In this document: piece by piece, positions 36,221 to 46,091 of the stretch
How the letters are laid out: each line of letters starts with the position of its first letter
Position numbering within the stretch: position 1 is the stretch's first letter
Assembly (NCBI RefSeq): GCF_002631205.1
Contig: NZ_PDLO01000001.1
Location: forward strand, 372,001 to 436,000
From: Neolewinella marina
Lineage (GTDB): Bacteria > Bacteroidota > Bacteroidia > Chitinophagales > Saprospiraceae
DNA length: 64,000 bases
Direction of reading: 5' to 3'
Notes under the pieces: generated by a model
Databases searched by the model: none
The model's input: the letters and a program-made list of their open reading frames with translations, nothing else
What the model was told of the DNA's origin: nothing
Made by a program: the position numbers and the translations under genes

Positions 36221-37242
36221 ACGAGACAGCGGTAGATGACGAACTTGTCGTTCACCGCGAGTTCCCGCACCTCCCGGTAAATCCCGCCCAGGTGGACCGC
36301 GTAGTTCAGGTGGCGATTGGCCACCACGACCAGGTGCCCCCCCGGCCGCAGCACCCTATGGGCCTGACGAAACAGTCCGAGGCTCACCTCGATGTTGTTT
36401 TCGTGGCCGAAATGGAACGGCGGGTTGGTCACCACCTGATCCTGAGAGTCATCCCCCAGCGCATCCAGCGTATGATTGTAGCGGACCGTGGACCGCTCGG
36501 CGGGCAGGTTCAGCCGGGCACTTTCCACGGCAAGCAGGGAGTCGTCGGTGGCGGTCAGGACGGCCTGGGGGTAGCGCCGCAACAATTCTCCGCCAATGAT
36601 GCCGTTGCCGCAGGCGAGATCGAGGATCGTGGCGGGATTGAGCTCCCGCAGTTCCGGGTGAACGGCCCACTGCTCCAGTAACCACTGGGTGGCGTAGTCG
36701 ATGTGGTCGGCGGAGAACACCCCGTAGTACTGTTGGTACTCCCGGCCGGCGTAGCCGATAAACTTACGCAGCGCCCGCGCGCCGCCGCCCTCAGGAGGAT
36801 GGAAGTCGGAGAGCAGCAGGAGCCTGGCCTTCTTGCGGGCGGTGGACTGCTTTACCTGCCCGGCGTACCGCCCCGCGATATCGAGCATGCGGGGCGTAAA
36901 ATGGCGCGTCATAAACCCGGCCGCGGCCTCCGTTTCCGGCGTAGCGGCAGCGGCCAGGGCGGCGAGGTAGATTTCCCAGAGTTCCAGGGACTTCGGCACC
37001 CTCAGCACGGCCCGGCGGACCGGGTCCAACGCATCAAATACCGTGTAGATCGGCGGCGACGGCCGGGTACCGCTGTTGCGACGGAGGGCTTCCTCCTGAC
37101 TGTGGAAGGTGGCCAGGAAACGCACCGGTTGGGGTAAACTCAGCGCCACCGCGCCAAAACGGTCGTGAACCACCAGTGGATTGTCATTAGGGCCTATCCG
37201 CTCGGCGGCCCAGGCCAGCAGCCATTCATCGGCTGCACTCAT
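36217..37242 (-). CDS. RlmG/RsmC-like rRNA guanine-N2 methyltransferase
   Basis: I start at 37242 (MSAADEWLLAWAAERIG); the ORF from 37326 would overlap the upstream gene. The 341-residue protein has a degenerate N-terminal methyltransferase-like half and a C-terminal catalytic half with SAM motif DLACGNGIIGGELL, acidic CxTATDDS-like segment (TATDDSLLA) and the NPPFHFG motif that contacts the target guanine. The end RPGGHLVVVANRHLNYAVHL ... NDKFVIYR matches RlmG (m2G1835 of 23S rRNA) better than RsmC. It follows the channel gene by 43 nt. Confidence 0.85.
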   Translation of the reverse strand: MSAADEWLLAWAAERIGPNDNPLVVHDRFGAVALSLPQPVRFLATFHSQEEALRRNSGTRPSPPIYTVFDALDPVRRAVLRVPKSLELWEIYLAALAAAATPETEAAAGFMTRHFTPRMLDIAGRYAGQVKQSTARKKARLLLLSDFHPPEGGGARALRKFIGYAGREYQQYYGVFSADHIDYATQWLLEQWAVHPELRELNPATILDLACGNGIIGGELLRRYPQAVLTATDDSLLAVESARLNLPAERSTVRYNHTLDALGDDSQDQVVTNPPFHFGHENNIEVSLGLFRQAHRVLRPGGHLVVVANRHLNYAVHLGGIYREVRELAVNDKFVIYRCLV

Positions 37243-37285
37243 GACCTGCAGCGACCGGTTGGTGGTGGGTGGGTAGCGGCGGAAT

Positions 37286-38368
37286 TTACTGGCGCCGGCT
37301 GTCGTGGGGGTTGTTTCTCGTGGCATCGTAGGTATTCTTGATCTCGCGCCACATCCGGGTAAGCGTGATGCGAATCACGGCCTGCTCCAGTGGCTCCCGC
37401 AGTTGACTTCCTTCCCGCACGGCGAAGGCATAGGCTTCGGGTTCGGAGTCCGTGGCCTCGACGTTTGCCGAAAGGCCCCGGCTTTCATCCACGAGGTAAC
37501 GCAGGGTAGTCAGGTCAGCCACGAAAGCATCTAACTCCTTGTGCTGCAGGGCCTGCAGGCCCTTGCGGGGCGTGTCAAACGTCCGTGGGGATTGCCCGGC
37601 CGCCCGAAGGTAGTGGTCGGCGGGTGATTCCGCTACGACTCCGGTTTGCTTTGCCTCCAGGGCCTCCGGAAATTGCCCGAAGCGGGGCGACTGGGCCGCG
37701 GTGATGACGGCAGCCGTCAGGCTGGAAGTAACGGCCAGGGCTACCAGCATCCACAGCATGGCCACCGCCCGCCCCGGCAAACTGCGCGGCGCCTTGTCGC
37801 CGTACCCAATGGTGGTCATGGTCACCCCCGCCCACCAGAATCCTGACCCGATGCCCTGCCAGGTGCTTCTTTCGCCGCCAAACTGATCGTCGTTGCTGTT
37901 CCGCTCGAGGAAGTACACGATCACCCCCACGATGAACAACAAGGCACTAAGTCCCAGGACGATGTACAGGAACTGAAGGGTAAAGAGCCCCCGGATTGTC
38001 TCCCACAGGCTGTTGGTCTTTGGCAAGGCCACGCCCAGCGAGGTGTGGTGAAAGGCCTGTAGAAAATCGACCCGGGCTTCCTTGTCGGGACTCATGGAGG
38101 CCAGCAGGACCACGTCCAGCTCCCCGCGTTCCAGGCGGTCCAGCAGGCTGTCCTGGTGGGCAACGGGGACGAGTTCGTAGGGCGTCGTGGTTTCCTCGGC
38201 TACCTGCCGCCAGAGCCTGAGCGCCATCCCGGACCACTGCTGCCCGTCGTCCGACATGCAGTACGGGGGGGCATGGCTCACCCCCACCCGCAGGGTTTCC
38301 TGGGCGGGTAGGTTCAGGGAAAACGAAAAATACAGCAGCAGAACAAGGAGTACACGGGGGAAAGCCAT
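37286..38368 (-). CDS. glutamate-receptor-like potassium channel (GluR0 type)
   Basis: The 360-residue protein combines a periplasmic amino-acid-binding domain split in two lobes with a pore. Signal peptide at about 1-22 (AQETLRVGVSHAPPYC follows), lobe 1 at 25-120, membrane helix 1 at about 131-154, a re-entrant pore loop with the potassium filter T185-T186-I187-G188-Y189-G190-D191, helix 2 at about 202-223 with SSLTAAVITA, which resembles the SYTANLAAF gate of ionotropic glutamate receptors, and lobe 2 at 235-345. This is the layout of cyanobacterial GluR0: ligand binding opens a potassium pore. It lies 41 nt after a LytTR regulator. The ligand is unknown. Confidence 0.9.
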   Translation of the reverse strand: MAFPRVLLVLLLYFSFSLNLPAQETLRVGVSHAPPYCMSDDGQQWSGMALRLWRQVAEETTTPYELVPVAHQDSLLDRLERGELDVVLLASMSPDKEARVDFLQAFHHTSLGVALPKTNSLWETIRGLFTLQFLYIVLGLSALLFIVGVIVYFLERNSNDDQFGGERSTWQGIGSGFWWAGVTMTTIGYGDKAPRSLPGRAVAMLWMLVALAVTSSLTAAVITAAQSPRFGQFPEALEAKQTGVVAESPADHYLRAAGQSPRTFDTPRKGLQALQHKELDAFVADLTTLRYLVDESRGLSANVEATDSEPEAYAFAVREGSQLREPLEQAVIRITLTRMWREIKNTYDATRNNPHDSRRQ

Positions 38369-38409
38369 ATTCTAGCTTACGCTTCCCGGGGGGCCGATGT
38401 TTACCCGCC

Positions 38410-39120
38410 TCAGAGACGCGACAGCACCTTACTGCGACGGGTACGGCTTACTGGAATAGCCTTGTTGTTGACGTAGATGGATTCCTTGTCGTAGCGGGTC
38501 ACGTGGGCCAAATTGACAACGTAGCTGCGGTGGGTCTGCAGAAACTGCTCCTCCCCCAGCTCCTCGATCAGGTCGCTCAGGGTGCTCCGGAGCATGATCA
38601 CCGGCTGGTCTACCAGGTTGACGCGGACGTACACGTGGCTGGCCTGGAGGTAGGTGATGGATTCGACGGGGAGGCGGTAGGTGTGGCGGCCGTCACGGAG
38701 CACCACGGTATCCGGCTTGTCGGCATCCGCCCGGTGATTGTGCATGGCTACTTCAACGGTAGCCAGCAAACTGCCGACCTGGATCGGCTTGCTGAGGTAC
38801 CCCTTGGGGAAGGTTTCCCGTACCTGGGCGATGTGGTGGGCGTCGGTTTGGGAAGTGAGAAAGATGAAGGGGATGGGCCGGGGCTGACCGCGCAGGAAAT
38901 GAGCGAAATCCACGCCGGACTTTGGCCCGTCGATGCGGATGTCCAGCAGGGCCAGATCCGGATGGGTTTCTTCGTAGAGCCTTACGGCGTCTTCGTAGGA
39001 GATGGCCGTACCGACCACGTGGTGGCCATTGCGCGTCAGGTGGCGGGCCAGGGTATCGGCGATGATGACTTCATCCTCTAAAATGAGGATGTTGTAGCCG
39101 GATTGGGGGGGAGTAGTCAT
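38410..39120 (-). CDS. LytTR-family response regulator
   Basis: The 236-residue protein has an N-terminal receiver domain with acidic pocket E15-D16, phospho-acceptor D60 (LALLDIRIDG) and a Lys in YLSKP near 112, then a LytTR DNA-binding domain (about 140-235) with LPVESITYLQASHVYVRV and FLQTHRSYVVNL. It is 52 nt downstream of a histidine kinase gene, its evident partner, and 41 nt upstream of the channel gene, so the channel may be co-transcribed or be a target. Confidence 0.92.
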   Translation of the reverse strand: MTTPPQSGYNILILEDEVIIADTLARHLTRNGHHVVGTAISYEDAVRLYEETHPDLALLDIRIDGPKSGVDFAHFLRGQPRPIPFIFLTSQTDAHHIAQVRETFPKGYLSKPIQVGSLLATVEVAMHNHRADADKPDTVVLRDGRHTYRLPVESITYLQASHVYVRVNLVDQPVIMLRSTLSDLIEELGEEQFLQTHRSYVVNLAHVTRYDKESIYVNNKAIPVSRTRRSKVLSRL

Positions 39121-39172
39121 GGGGGTTCAAATCAGCGCCAGACCGTAATAGCGGCCGGCGAAAGCCAAAGGA

Positions 39173-41071
39173 TTACGTGGAAACGGGTTCGCGGGCCAGG
39201 GTGGTCGCCGTGGCAACTGCCTCATCCACTGTCCCACTGTCGTGGCCCGGGCTGTTCTTACCGTTGAAATATACCAGGGTGCAGGCCCCGTCGCGGTTGT
39301 AGGTTTCGACCCGTCCGCGCAGCTGCCGCGCCATGCCGTTGACCAGGTAGCTGCCCAGGCCGCCTTCCCGTTCCATCAGTTGGCCGGCGGGGAAGCCGGG
39401 GCCGTTGTCGCAGTAGGTCAGGAGATAGTGGTCGCCTTCGCGGCCGAGGTGGATATTGATGTGCAGTGCTTCGTGCTGGTCTGCCCCGTATTTAAAACTG
39501 TTGGTGAGCAGTTCGTTGAGAATGGTACCCAGGGGGATGGCCGTATCAAGGTTGAATTCCCAATCGGGAATCTGCAGGGTAAACCGGAAAGCCGATTCAA
39601 TGCGGGCAATGGTGCTAAAATGGTCGGTAATCTTTTCGACGTATCGATGGAAATTGATGGTTTCCAGCTTGCCTTCACGGTAAAGGATCTCGTGAATGGC
39701 GGCCATGCTGTACACCCGCCCCTCCATGGATTGCAGGCTGCTGCGGACGGCCGGATCGGCAATATCCTCGATCTGCAGCTCCAGCAGGCTGATGATGAGT
39801 TGGAGGTTGTTCTTGACCCGGTGGTGAATTTCCCCCCTCAACAATTGCTGCTCGCGCAGGGCCCCGGCCAATTCATCGTTCTGGCTGTGGATGACCCTGC
39901 TTTGGCGGGCCAGGGCGGCGTTGGCGCGGCGCAGGCGAACGTAGTTGATGGCCACTACCCCCAGGCTCACTACCGTTAGCAGCATCAGCCACATCAGCCA
40001 CTGCTCCCGTTTTTTCTTGAATTCCAGCAATTGGGCCTGCTGCTGCAGCTGTTGCTCCCTCTTGGCATTGCTGAAGCGAGCTTCCACTTCCGCCACCCGT
40101 TCGGCGCTCAGCCGTTCGATAAGTCCAACCTCGGCAATGCGGCTCTGGTCCAGGTAATGCAAGGCCGAATCGAGGGCGCCGGAAGCCTTGAGGATGCCAC
40201 TGCGTTGCCGCAGGAGGGAGGCATGGTAATCTTCCGCTTTACTGCCCCGCTGCTGCGCCAGTACGCTGTAGTAGAAGGCGGAATCGTTGCTCATCAGCGC
40301 AGAGGCGAAGTCGCCCCGCTCCAGGTGGAGGTTGCTCAGGTTGAGCATCACGATCATGTGGTTGATGTCGCTGTCGAGCTGTCGGTAAATGCGCGAACTG
40401 TGGCGCAGGTGGTATTCGCTGGCGGAGGGATTGGTGTCCCGGTAAATCAGGCTCAGCAACAGGTGGGCCGTAGCCATGTGCAAGGGCTGATCCTGGTCCA
40501 GGGCGTGGTTCAGCGCCAGGCGGCTGTACCGCTCGGCCGATTGCCGGCTCCCAAACAAGCGGTGGTAGGAGGAGAGCCGGATGAAGAGGTAGGCCATCAC
40601 CGGCCGCAGCTGGTTGTCCCGCACGAGCCGTTCGGCCCGCAGCAGGTAATTACGGCATTTGACCGGGTGGGACTGCTGTTCGTGAATGAGGGCCATCTCG
40701 AGGTAGGCCTGGGCTTCCACTTCCGGGAGGCCGGCGTTCCGGCTGTCGTCGGCCAGGGCGAGGAGTTCGGCGGCGGCTTCGGTGTAGTAACGGTCACGCT
40801 CCAGCGACCGAGCCAGTTGCAGCCGGACGTGTAGGGCAAAGGGAGAATGTGCATCACTGCGTTCCTCCAGGCAATTCTTCAAGTTGGTGAGGATAACCGC
40901 GGCGCTGTCGGTCAAAGAGGCCTCAATCAGAGACATGGCCCGGTCGTACTGCTCGTACATCCGGGGCGTCCCCCCTGGTAGCGGCACAGGAGGGGCATTT
41001 TTGCTCATCAACGGCAGGGTCAACAAGCAGCAAAAGAGCATCAAGGTCTTACCGTAGGGCACAACAAGCAT
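39173..41071 (-). CDS. sensor histidine kinase with TPR sensor region (HisKA_2)
   Basis: Start 41071 (MLVVPYGKTLMLFCCLLTLPL) gives a signal-anchor; an in-frame start at 41113 is also possible. The 632-residue protein has an extracytoplasmic helical TPR-type region (about 35-330), a coiled coil, one membrane helix at about 358-378 (WLMWLMLLTVVSLGVVAI), and a HisKA_2 dimerisation helix with the phospho-acceptor His in GEIHHRVKNNLQL (about 416). The ATPase domain has NELLTNSFKYGAD (N box) and DNGPGF (G1). It probably phosphorylates the LytTR regulator 52 nt downstream. Confidence 0.9.
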   Translation of the reverse strand: MLVVPYGKTLMLFCCLLTLPLMSKNAPPVPLPGGTPRMYEQYDRAMSLIEASLTDSAAVILTNLKNCLEERSDAHSPFALHVRLQLARSLERDRYYTEAAAELLALADDSRNAGLPEVEAQAYLEMALIHEQQSHPVKCRNYLLRAERLVRDNQLRPVMAYLFIRLSSYHRLFGSRQSAERYSRLALNHALDQDQPLHMATAHLLLSLIYRDTNPSASEYHLRHSSRIYRQLDSDINHMIVMLNLSNLHLERGDFASALMSNDSAFYYSVLAQQRGSKAEDYHASLLRQRSGILKASGALDSALHYLDQSRIAEVGLIERLSAERVAEVEARFSNAKREQQLQQQAQLLEFKKKREQWLMWLMLLTVVSLGVVAINYVRLRRANAALARQSRVIHSQNDELAGALREQQLLRGEIHHRVKNNLQLIISLLELQIEDIADPAVRSSLQSMEGRVYSMAAIHEILYREGKLETINFHRYVEKITDHFSTIARIESAFRFTLQIPDWEFNLDTAIPLGTILNELLTNSFKYGADQHEALHINIHLGREGDHYLLTYCDNGPGFPAGQLMEREGGLGSYLVNGMARQLRGRVETYNRDGACTLVYFNGKNSPGHDSGTVDEAVATATTLAREPVST

Positions 41072-41219
41072 TAACAATTGAAGAGCATCCCCACCCAAAT
41101 AGGCGGCAACCACCAGCTAAAAGTAGCGAAAATCGAGGTCTTTCGGACAAATTTTCTGCCACCCGGGTAAACATTACATAATCTATAACGATCAAATTTC
41201 TCCGGTGGTGTAAAAAAGA

Positions 41220-41252
41220 GTCACCCGATTCCGGGGGATGGAATCGGGTGAC
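41220..41252 (-). terminator. intrinsic terminator on the minus strand, no assigned gene upstream
   Basis: A 13-bp perfect stem GTCACCCGATTCC / GGAATCGGGTGAC, followed on the minus strand by TCTTTTTTA. It points left, so it would end a transcript coming from 41253-41579. No clear gene lies there. It could insulate the kinase gene from read-through. Confidence 0.7.
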
Positions 41253-41579
41253 GAACTCATTCAGCCGGCTTAACGGCCTTCTGAGTCAATGAATTGATGT
41301 ACAAAGTGTCTCCAAGTAGCTATATGCTAGAATTCGCCTAATTAGAAGGATGTTGTCATAGTGTCTCTCTGTGTAATACTGGAATCTTTAATTCTCTAGC
41401 TCTATACCAAAAGTAAGTGCTCTACCCCGCTGTTTCCCAACATCCAACGGGCTATGTGCTGAACGGTTAAGGCTATGTTACGAATGGTATCCTTATCAGG
41501 CAATAAGTCGGAATTAAGGTCCATTTTTCGGGCTTAATCCCCCTTACAGGTTCCCGGCGCACCCCGTAGATTCGCCGGC
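41253..41579. other. AT-rich spacer with a possible 40-codon minus-strand frame
   Basis: This 327-nt stretch is clearly more AT-rich than its surroundings. On the minus strand a frame runs from ATG 41524 to TAG 41402 (starts MDLNSDLLPDKDTIRNIALT, ends HLLLV). Further downstream on the same strand, short open stretches without starts (for example YRARELKIPVLHRETL) suggest either remnants of a decayed gene or chance. The minus-strand terminator at 41220-41252 lies just beyond. I do not call a gene. Confidence 0.35.
41544..41574 (+). promoter_or_regulatory. possible promoter of the kinase/aminotransferase fusion gene
   Basis: TTA at 41544-41546 and TAGATTCG at 41567-41574 are 20 nt apart, the spacing of Bacteroidota promoters, each one base off consensus. 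The box ends 5 nt before the ATG at 41580, implying a leaderless or nearly leaderless message. Confidence 0.4.
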
Positions 41580-44519
41580 ATGATGGACCCTGACTACCTC
41601 CACCCCTGGCTAGAGGCCCTGGAAATACCACCCCCCAGCGGGCCGGAAAGTGCCGACTCCGGCACCGAGGTTCTCCCCCTGCCCGGCGAGGTGGACCAAA
41701 ATTTTCGGCTGCGGCTTCCCGACGGCACCGCCTATCTGCTGAAAATCAGTACCAGCGATAGTTTCGACCAGTCACCTATCCTGGATCACCTGGCGGGAAA
41801 GGAGCTGCCCTTCGCTACGCCGCGGATCGTTCGCACCGCAAAATCATCGGACGGAACAACCCGCGTTCGCCTCCACAGCTGGGTCGCCGGGCGCCCCGTA
41901 GCTACCGTGGTTCCCCGCACCCGGGAATTGCGCAGGTCCTGGGGGGAGGTTTGCGGCCACCTGTCGCACGCCCTGCAGGATCTGGACTATCCGGCGGCAG
42001 AACGGCACTACAAGTGGGATCCGGCCCGCGCCCTCGAAACCCGCCGCTTGCTCCCCCTGCTGAAGGCGGAAGAGCAGGCCCTGGCGGAACACTTCTACGC
42101 CTTGCTGGAAGACCTGCCACTCTCCGGACTGCGGCGCAGCGTCTGCTATAATGACGCCCACGAACACAACCTGATTACCGATGCCGGCGGTCGTCACGTC
42201 TGTGGGGTGATCGACTTCGGGGACACCGTGCACACCGTCACCATCAGTGAATTAGCCGTGGCCTGCGCCTACGCCGGCATGGACGCTCCCGACCCCCTGG
42301 GGGCCATGCGGGAGGTCGTGGAGGGCTACCATGCGATATTCCCCGTAGAAGAAAATGAACTGGAGGTACTCTTCCCGCTGATCTGTGCCCGCCTGTTGCT
42401 CACGGTTACGGCCGCCGCTGAAAACCGGAAGCTGAATCCCGACAACCCCTACCTCTCTATTTCCGAGACCGCGGCCTGGACCCTTCTGCGGCAGCTCCGG
42501 GAAGTGCACCCCCGGCTGGCCCGGGCCACCTTCCGCGTGGCGTGCGGTCGGTCCGCCCACCCTACCTTGGCGGCCTATCACCGGTGGGCGGCCACCGCCC
42601 CATCCCACCCGGTAATTGACCTTGGCGGCCGCCGGCTGACGGCCGTAGACCTCGGGGTGGGCAGTACCCTGCTGGGGCTGAACCGTAACTTCGAACACCT
42701 GCCCCGCTTCGTAACCCATATGCGGCGACTGCTGGAAGACCAGGAGGCAGAGGTGGGGATCGGTGGCTACGGAGAAGCCCGCCCGGTCTACACCACGGAT
42801 GCCTTCCAGGGCGAGGGCAACAGTGGCCCCCGCTGGAGGACCGTCCACCTGGGCCTGGATTGCTGGACCAGCACTCCGGGCACCACCGTGTACGCTCCTC
42901 TGATAGGAACGGTACGTCACTGCGGCAACGACCCTACTCCAGGTGGCTACGGGGGTACCTTGATCCTGGTCCACGAACCCGCTCCCGGCCTCCGGTTTTA
43001 CACCCTTTTCGGTCACCTTTCCCCGGCCTCTCTGGCGGATTTTCCGGCGGGGACGCGGGTGCAGGGCGGACAACCGATCGCCCGGCTGGGCGGCCCGGAG
43101 GAAAACGGTGGCTGGCCGCCCCACCTGCACTTCCAGGTAATGCTGGATTTGCTGGACCGCAGCGCCGAATTTCCGGGCGTAGCTTATCCCGACACCGCTG
43201 ACGTTTGGTTGGGGCTCTGCCCGGACCCCCGAACCCTGATTCCCCTTTCCGTTCCCGAGGAAGGCCAGAAGCTTCCTGCGGAGGAATCCCTTTTGTCCCA
43301 CCGCAAGCAGCGGCTGGGCTACACCCTGAGCGTGTCCTACCACCGCCCCCTAACCATTTTGCGGGGGTCGGGCAGCTACCTGTACGACGCGTCGGGGCGC
43401 CGGTTCCTGGACACGGTCAACAACGTGGCCCACGTTGGTCATGAGCACCCGCGGGTGGTGGAGGCCATCCAGCGGCAGGCCGCGGTGCTCAACACCAACA
43501 GCCGCTACCTCCACCCCGCCGTCCTGCAACTGGCGGACGAACTTACCGCCCTGCTTCCGGATCCCCTTTCCGTAGTCCACTTCGTGAACTCCGGCAGTGA
43601 GGCCAACGAACTGGCCCTGCGCATGGCCGAATCCGTAACGGGCAACCGGCGGGTGCTGGCCATGGAGATGGGCTACCACGGCAATACGACACGGACCATC
43701 GACGTGAGCAGCTACAAGTTTGCCCGCCGTGGCGGTAGCGGACAGCCGCCCGAGACCCAGCTGCTGCCCATGCCCGACCTGCTGCGCGGCAAACACCTGA
43801 CGCCACGTTGGGACGCTACCGGAGGGCCCCTCACTTTTCTGGCGGAGTCCATCCTCAGCTGCGGCGGTCAACTGATGCTTCCCCCCGTGTACCTCCGACA
43901 GGTCTACGACGGCGTGAGGGCCGGTGGCGGGGTAACCATTGCCGATGAAGTACAAACCGGACTGGGCCGCGTAGGCAGCCACTGGTGGGCCTTCGAGCTG
44001 CAGGGGGTAATCCCGGACATCGTGACCATTGGCAAACCCTTCGGCAACGGCCACCCCCTGGCCGCCGTGGTGTGTACCCCCCGCGTGGCCGCGGCCTTCG
44101 CCAATGGAATGGAGTACTTCAACACCTTCGGAGGCAATCCGGTAAGCTGCGCCGTGGGGCTCGCCGTGCTCGCTACCCTGCGGGAAGAGGGCCTGAAAGA
44201 GCAGGCTCAGGATGTGGGGCAATACCTGGTCTCCCTGCTCGAACAATTGCGGACGGATCATCCGCTGATCGCGGAAGTAAGGGGCAGTGGGCTGTTCCTG
44301 GGCTTTGAACTGGCGTCCGCCGACCTCGCACCGGCACCCGCGCCCGCCGCCTACCTGAAAAACCGGATGCGGGAACTGGGCTTCCTGATGAGCACCGACG
44401 GCCCCCACGAAAATGTGCTGAAAATCAAGCCCCCTCTTTCCTTCACCCGCGGCCAGGCCGATAGCTTGTTGAAGTACATCCGACAGGTATTTCAGGAAGA
44501 CGGCATGCGTAATGAATAA
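41580..44519 (+). CDS. three-domain fusion: APH-type kinase, M23-like domain, class III aminotransferase/phospholyase
   Basis: The 979-residue protein has no signal peptide. Domain 1 (about 30-330) is an aminoglycoside-phosphotransferase/hydroxylysine-kinase fold with LLKIS, the catalytic loop YNDAHEHN (D192, N197) and IDFGD (D212). Domain 2 (about 395-550) is M23/LytM-like with HLGLD (H423, D427), H479 and HLHF (H515, H517), so the zinc site looks intact. Domain 3 (about 575-975) is a class III PLP enzyme with DE of ADEVQTG and the PLP lysine K819 in TIGKPFGNG. The kinase plus phospholyase pairing matches the animal hydroxylysine kinase and phosphohydroxylysine phospholyase pair. An ethanolamine-type amino alcohol substrate is the alternative. 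Why an M23 fold sits inside a cytoplasmic enzyme is unclear. Confidence 0.88.
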   Translation: MMDPDYLHPWLEALEIPPPSGPESADSGTEVLPLPGEVDQNFRLRLPDGTAYLLKISTSDSFDQSPILDHLAGKELPFATPRIVRTAKSSDGTTRVRLHSWVAGRPVATVVPRTRELRRSWGEVCGHLSHALQDLDYPAAERHYKWDPARALETRRLLPLLKAEEQALAEHFYALLEDLPLSGLRRSVCYNDAHEHNLITDAGGRHVCGVIDFGDTVHTVTISELAVACAYAGMDAPDPLGAMREVVEGYHAIFPVEENELEVLFPLICARLLLTVTAAAENRKLNPDNPYLSISETAAWTLLRQLREVHPRLARATFRVACGRSAHPTLAAYHRWAATAPSHPVIDLGGRRLTAVDLGVGSTLLGLNRNFEHLPRFVTHMRRLLEDQEAEVGIGGYGEARPVYTTDAFQGEGNSGPRWRTVHLGLDCWTSTPGTTVYAPLIGTVRHCGNDPTPGGYGGTLILVHEPAPGLRFYTLFGHLSPASLADFPAGTRVQGGQPIARLGGPEENGGWPPHLHFQVMLDLLDRSAEFPGVAYPDTADVWLGLCPDPRTLIPLSVPEEGQKLPAEESLLSHRKQRLGYTLSVSYHRPLTILRGSGSYLYDASGRRFLDTVNNVAHVGHEHPRVVEAIQRQAAVLNTNSRYLHPAVLQLADELTALLPDPLSVVHFVNSGSEANELALRMAESVTGNRRVLAMEMGYHGNTTRTIDVSSYKFARRGGSGQPPETQLLPMPDLLRGKHLTPRWDATGGPLTFLAESILSCGGQLMLPPVYLRQVYDGVRAGGGVTIADEVQTGLGRVGSHWWAFELQGVIPDIVTIGKPFGNGHPLAAVVCTPRVAAAFANGMEYFNTFGGNPVSCAVGLAVLATLREEGLKEQAQDVGQYLVSLLEQLRTDHPLIAEVRGSGLFLGFELASADLAPAPAPAAYLKNRMRELGFLMSTDGPHENVLKIKPPLSFTRGQADSLLKYIRQVFQEDGMRNE

Positions 44520-44703
44520 GGCAAACTGTTCATACCTCTAGAAAAGGTGTAATTTCGACGGCTTCGGTAGTAACATCTGGCCCAATCCGTAATTAATACT
44601 CACGTCTGCCGAGTGACGACAAAGCTGTTTCATCGTCACAGCACCAACTTTTATTGACCAATCGGCCGGATTTTTGTGTTTCAACCAATGATTTTAATTC
44701 GAT

Positions 44704-44738
44704 TTGCGTTTTATGTGGTCTGATGGGACTATCTTTTG
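44704..44738 (+). promoter_or_regulatory. probable promoter of the glycosidase-glycosyltransferase operon
   Basis: TTG at 44704-44706 and TATCTTTTG at 44730-44738, 23 nt apart, lie 43 nt before the ATG at 44781. The spacer 44520-44780 is AT-rich and shows no gene. Confidence 0.5.
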
Positions 44739-44780
44739 ATAGGCCGGTAGATCACCCAACCCATTAACACTCACCGCACT

Positions 44781-46091
44781 ATGGGACCTTTTCGCCCAGT
44801 CGTTATTGTACTGGTCTGCGTTCTTATGCTATTGGGATGTACCAATGGCAGCCAGACGCCCGTGGGTGGGACTGGCCGGGTGCACCTGTCGTACGCCGAC
44901 AGCACCGGCTACCGCCTGGTTCGTGACGGGCAACCGTTCTACGTGCAGGGAGCCGCGGGTACGGCAAGGATGGACGTGCTGGCCGCTTACGGTGGCAATA
45001 CAGTAAGGGTATACGATCCGGACAGCCTGGAAGTGGTGCTGGATCGGGCAGAAAGTCTCGGCCTTGCCGTGATCGCGGATATTCCAATTCCCGCCTATTA
45101 CAAGAATTTCTGGTCCGAAGGCCATGATTTGCTTGCCGAAAGAGATTCCGTGATTGCCCTGGTCGATCGCTTTCGTGGCCACCCCGCCCTGCTGTTCTGG
45201 ATGCTGGGGAACGAGGTGTTCATGCAGGGCTACGACCGGGCCTACCTCTCGCAATACAACGACCTGGCGGAACTGGTGCGCGCCCGGGACCCTGACCATC
45301 CCATCAGTACCGCCGTGATACCCCACCAGTTGCTGAAATTACAACTGGCCTGGACCCGGCCGGCCGTGGACTTCCTGTCGCTGAATACCTTTGGCAACCT
45401 GGGCACGCTTGACCGGCTGACCAGCTACCTTTCCCTTATCTGGCGAGGCCCCTATCTGATTTCCGAGTGGGGATTCAATGGCCCCTGGGAGTCGGAGAAC
45501 ACCCTGTGGGGAGCCCCGATTGAATCACCAAGCCCTACCAAATCCCGTCACCTGGCGGACCGGTACTACCAAGGGATTTCTGGATCGGGAAATAAACGGC
45601 TGTTGGGCAGTGTGGCCTTTTTCTGGGGGCAGAAATACGAACGCACGCCTACCTGGTTCAGCATGTTTACGCGGTCGGGGGAAGTGAGTGAAATGGCCCA
45701 CACCCTGGGAAACCTGTGGCGCGGCGACACCTGTCCGTTTACCGGACCCCGGGTGGAATATCTGCTACTCGGAGGGCGTGGGGCAAGAGACTCCATCATG
45801 CTGACCGCCGGACTTGATGTGTTTGCCGCTGCCCAATTGTCGGATTCTCTCCCGGCGGGACTCCAGGCTCGTTGGGAGATCCGTTCAGAAGACTGGTGGG
45901 GGCAGGGAGAAGTAGGGGTTGGCCCGGAACCCCTTCCGGGACTGATCCAATCGGCTGACCTTACCACCGCGAGCTTCGTTACCCCCCGTCACCCCGGCCC
46001 CTACCGACTCTATTACCACGTTTCCGACACCGCCGGGTACTACTCCGCGGCGAACCTTCCTTTCTACGTACTCGCTTCCGATGACCGTTAA
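44781..46091 (+). CDS. lipoprotein with a GH2/GH5-type TIM-barrel glycosidase domain
   Basis: The 436-residue protein begins with a lipoprotein signal (VIVLVCVLMLLGC, lipid Cys 20). The TIM barrel (about 40-320) resembles the GH2 catalytic barrel (clan GH-A): acid/base Glu E145 in LGNEV and nucleophile E229 in ISEWGF, both present. A beta domain follows (about 330-436). It probably cuts a beta-linked polysaccharide at the cell envelope. The stop overlaps the start of the giant glycosyltransferase gene by 11 nt, so the two are translated together and very likely act on the same glycan. Similar barrel folds recur inside the partner protein. Confidence 0.85.
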   Translation: MGPFRPVVIVLVCVLMLLGCTNGSQTPVGGTGRVHLSYADSTGYRLVRDGQPFYVQGAAGTARMDVLAAYGGNTVRVYDPDSLEVVLDRAESLGLAVIADIPIPAYYKNFWSEGHDLLAERDSVIALVDRFRGHPALLFWMLGNEVFMQGYDRAYLSQYNDLAELVRARDPDHPISTAVIPHQLLKLQLAWTRPAVDFLSLNTFGNLGTLDRLTSYLSLIWRGPYLISEWGFNGPWESENTLWGAPIESPSPTKSRHLADRYYQGISGSGNKRLLGSVAFFWGQKYERTPTWFSMFTRSGEVSEMAHTLGNLWRGDTCPFTGPRVEYLLLGGRGARDSIMLTAGLDVFAAAQLSDSLPAGLQARWEIRSEDWWGQGEVGVGPEPLPGLIQSADLTTASFVTPRHPGPYRLYYHVSDTAGYYSAANLPFYVLASDDR

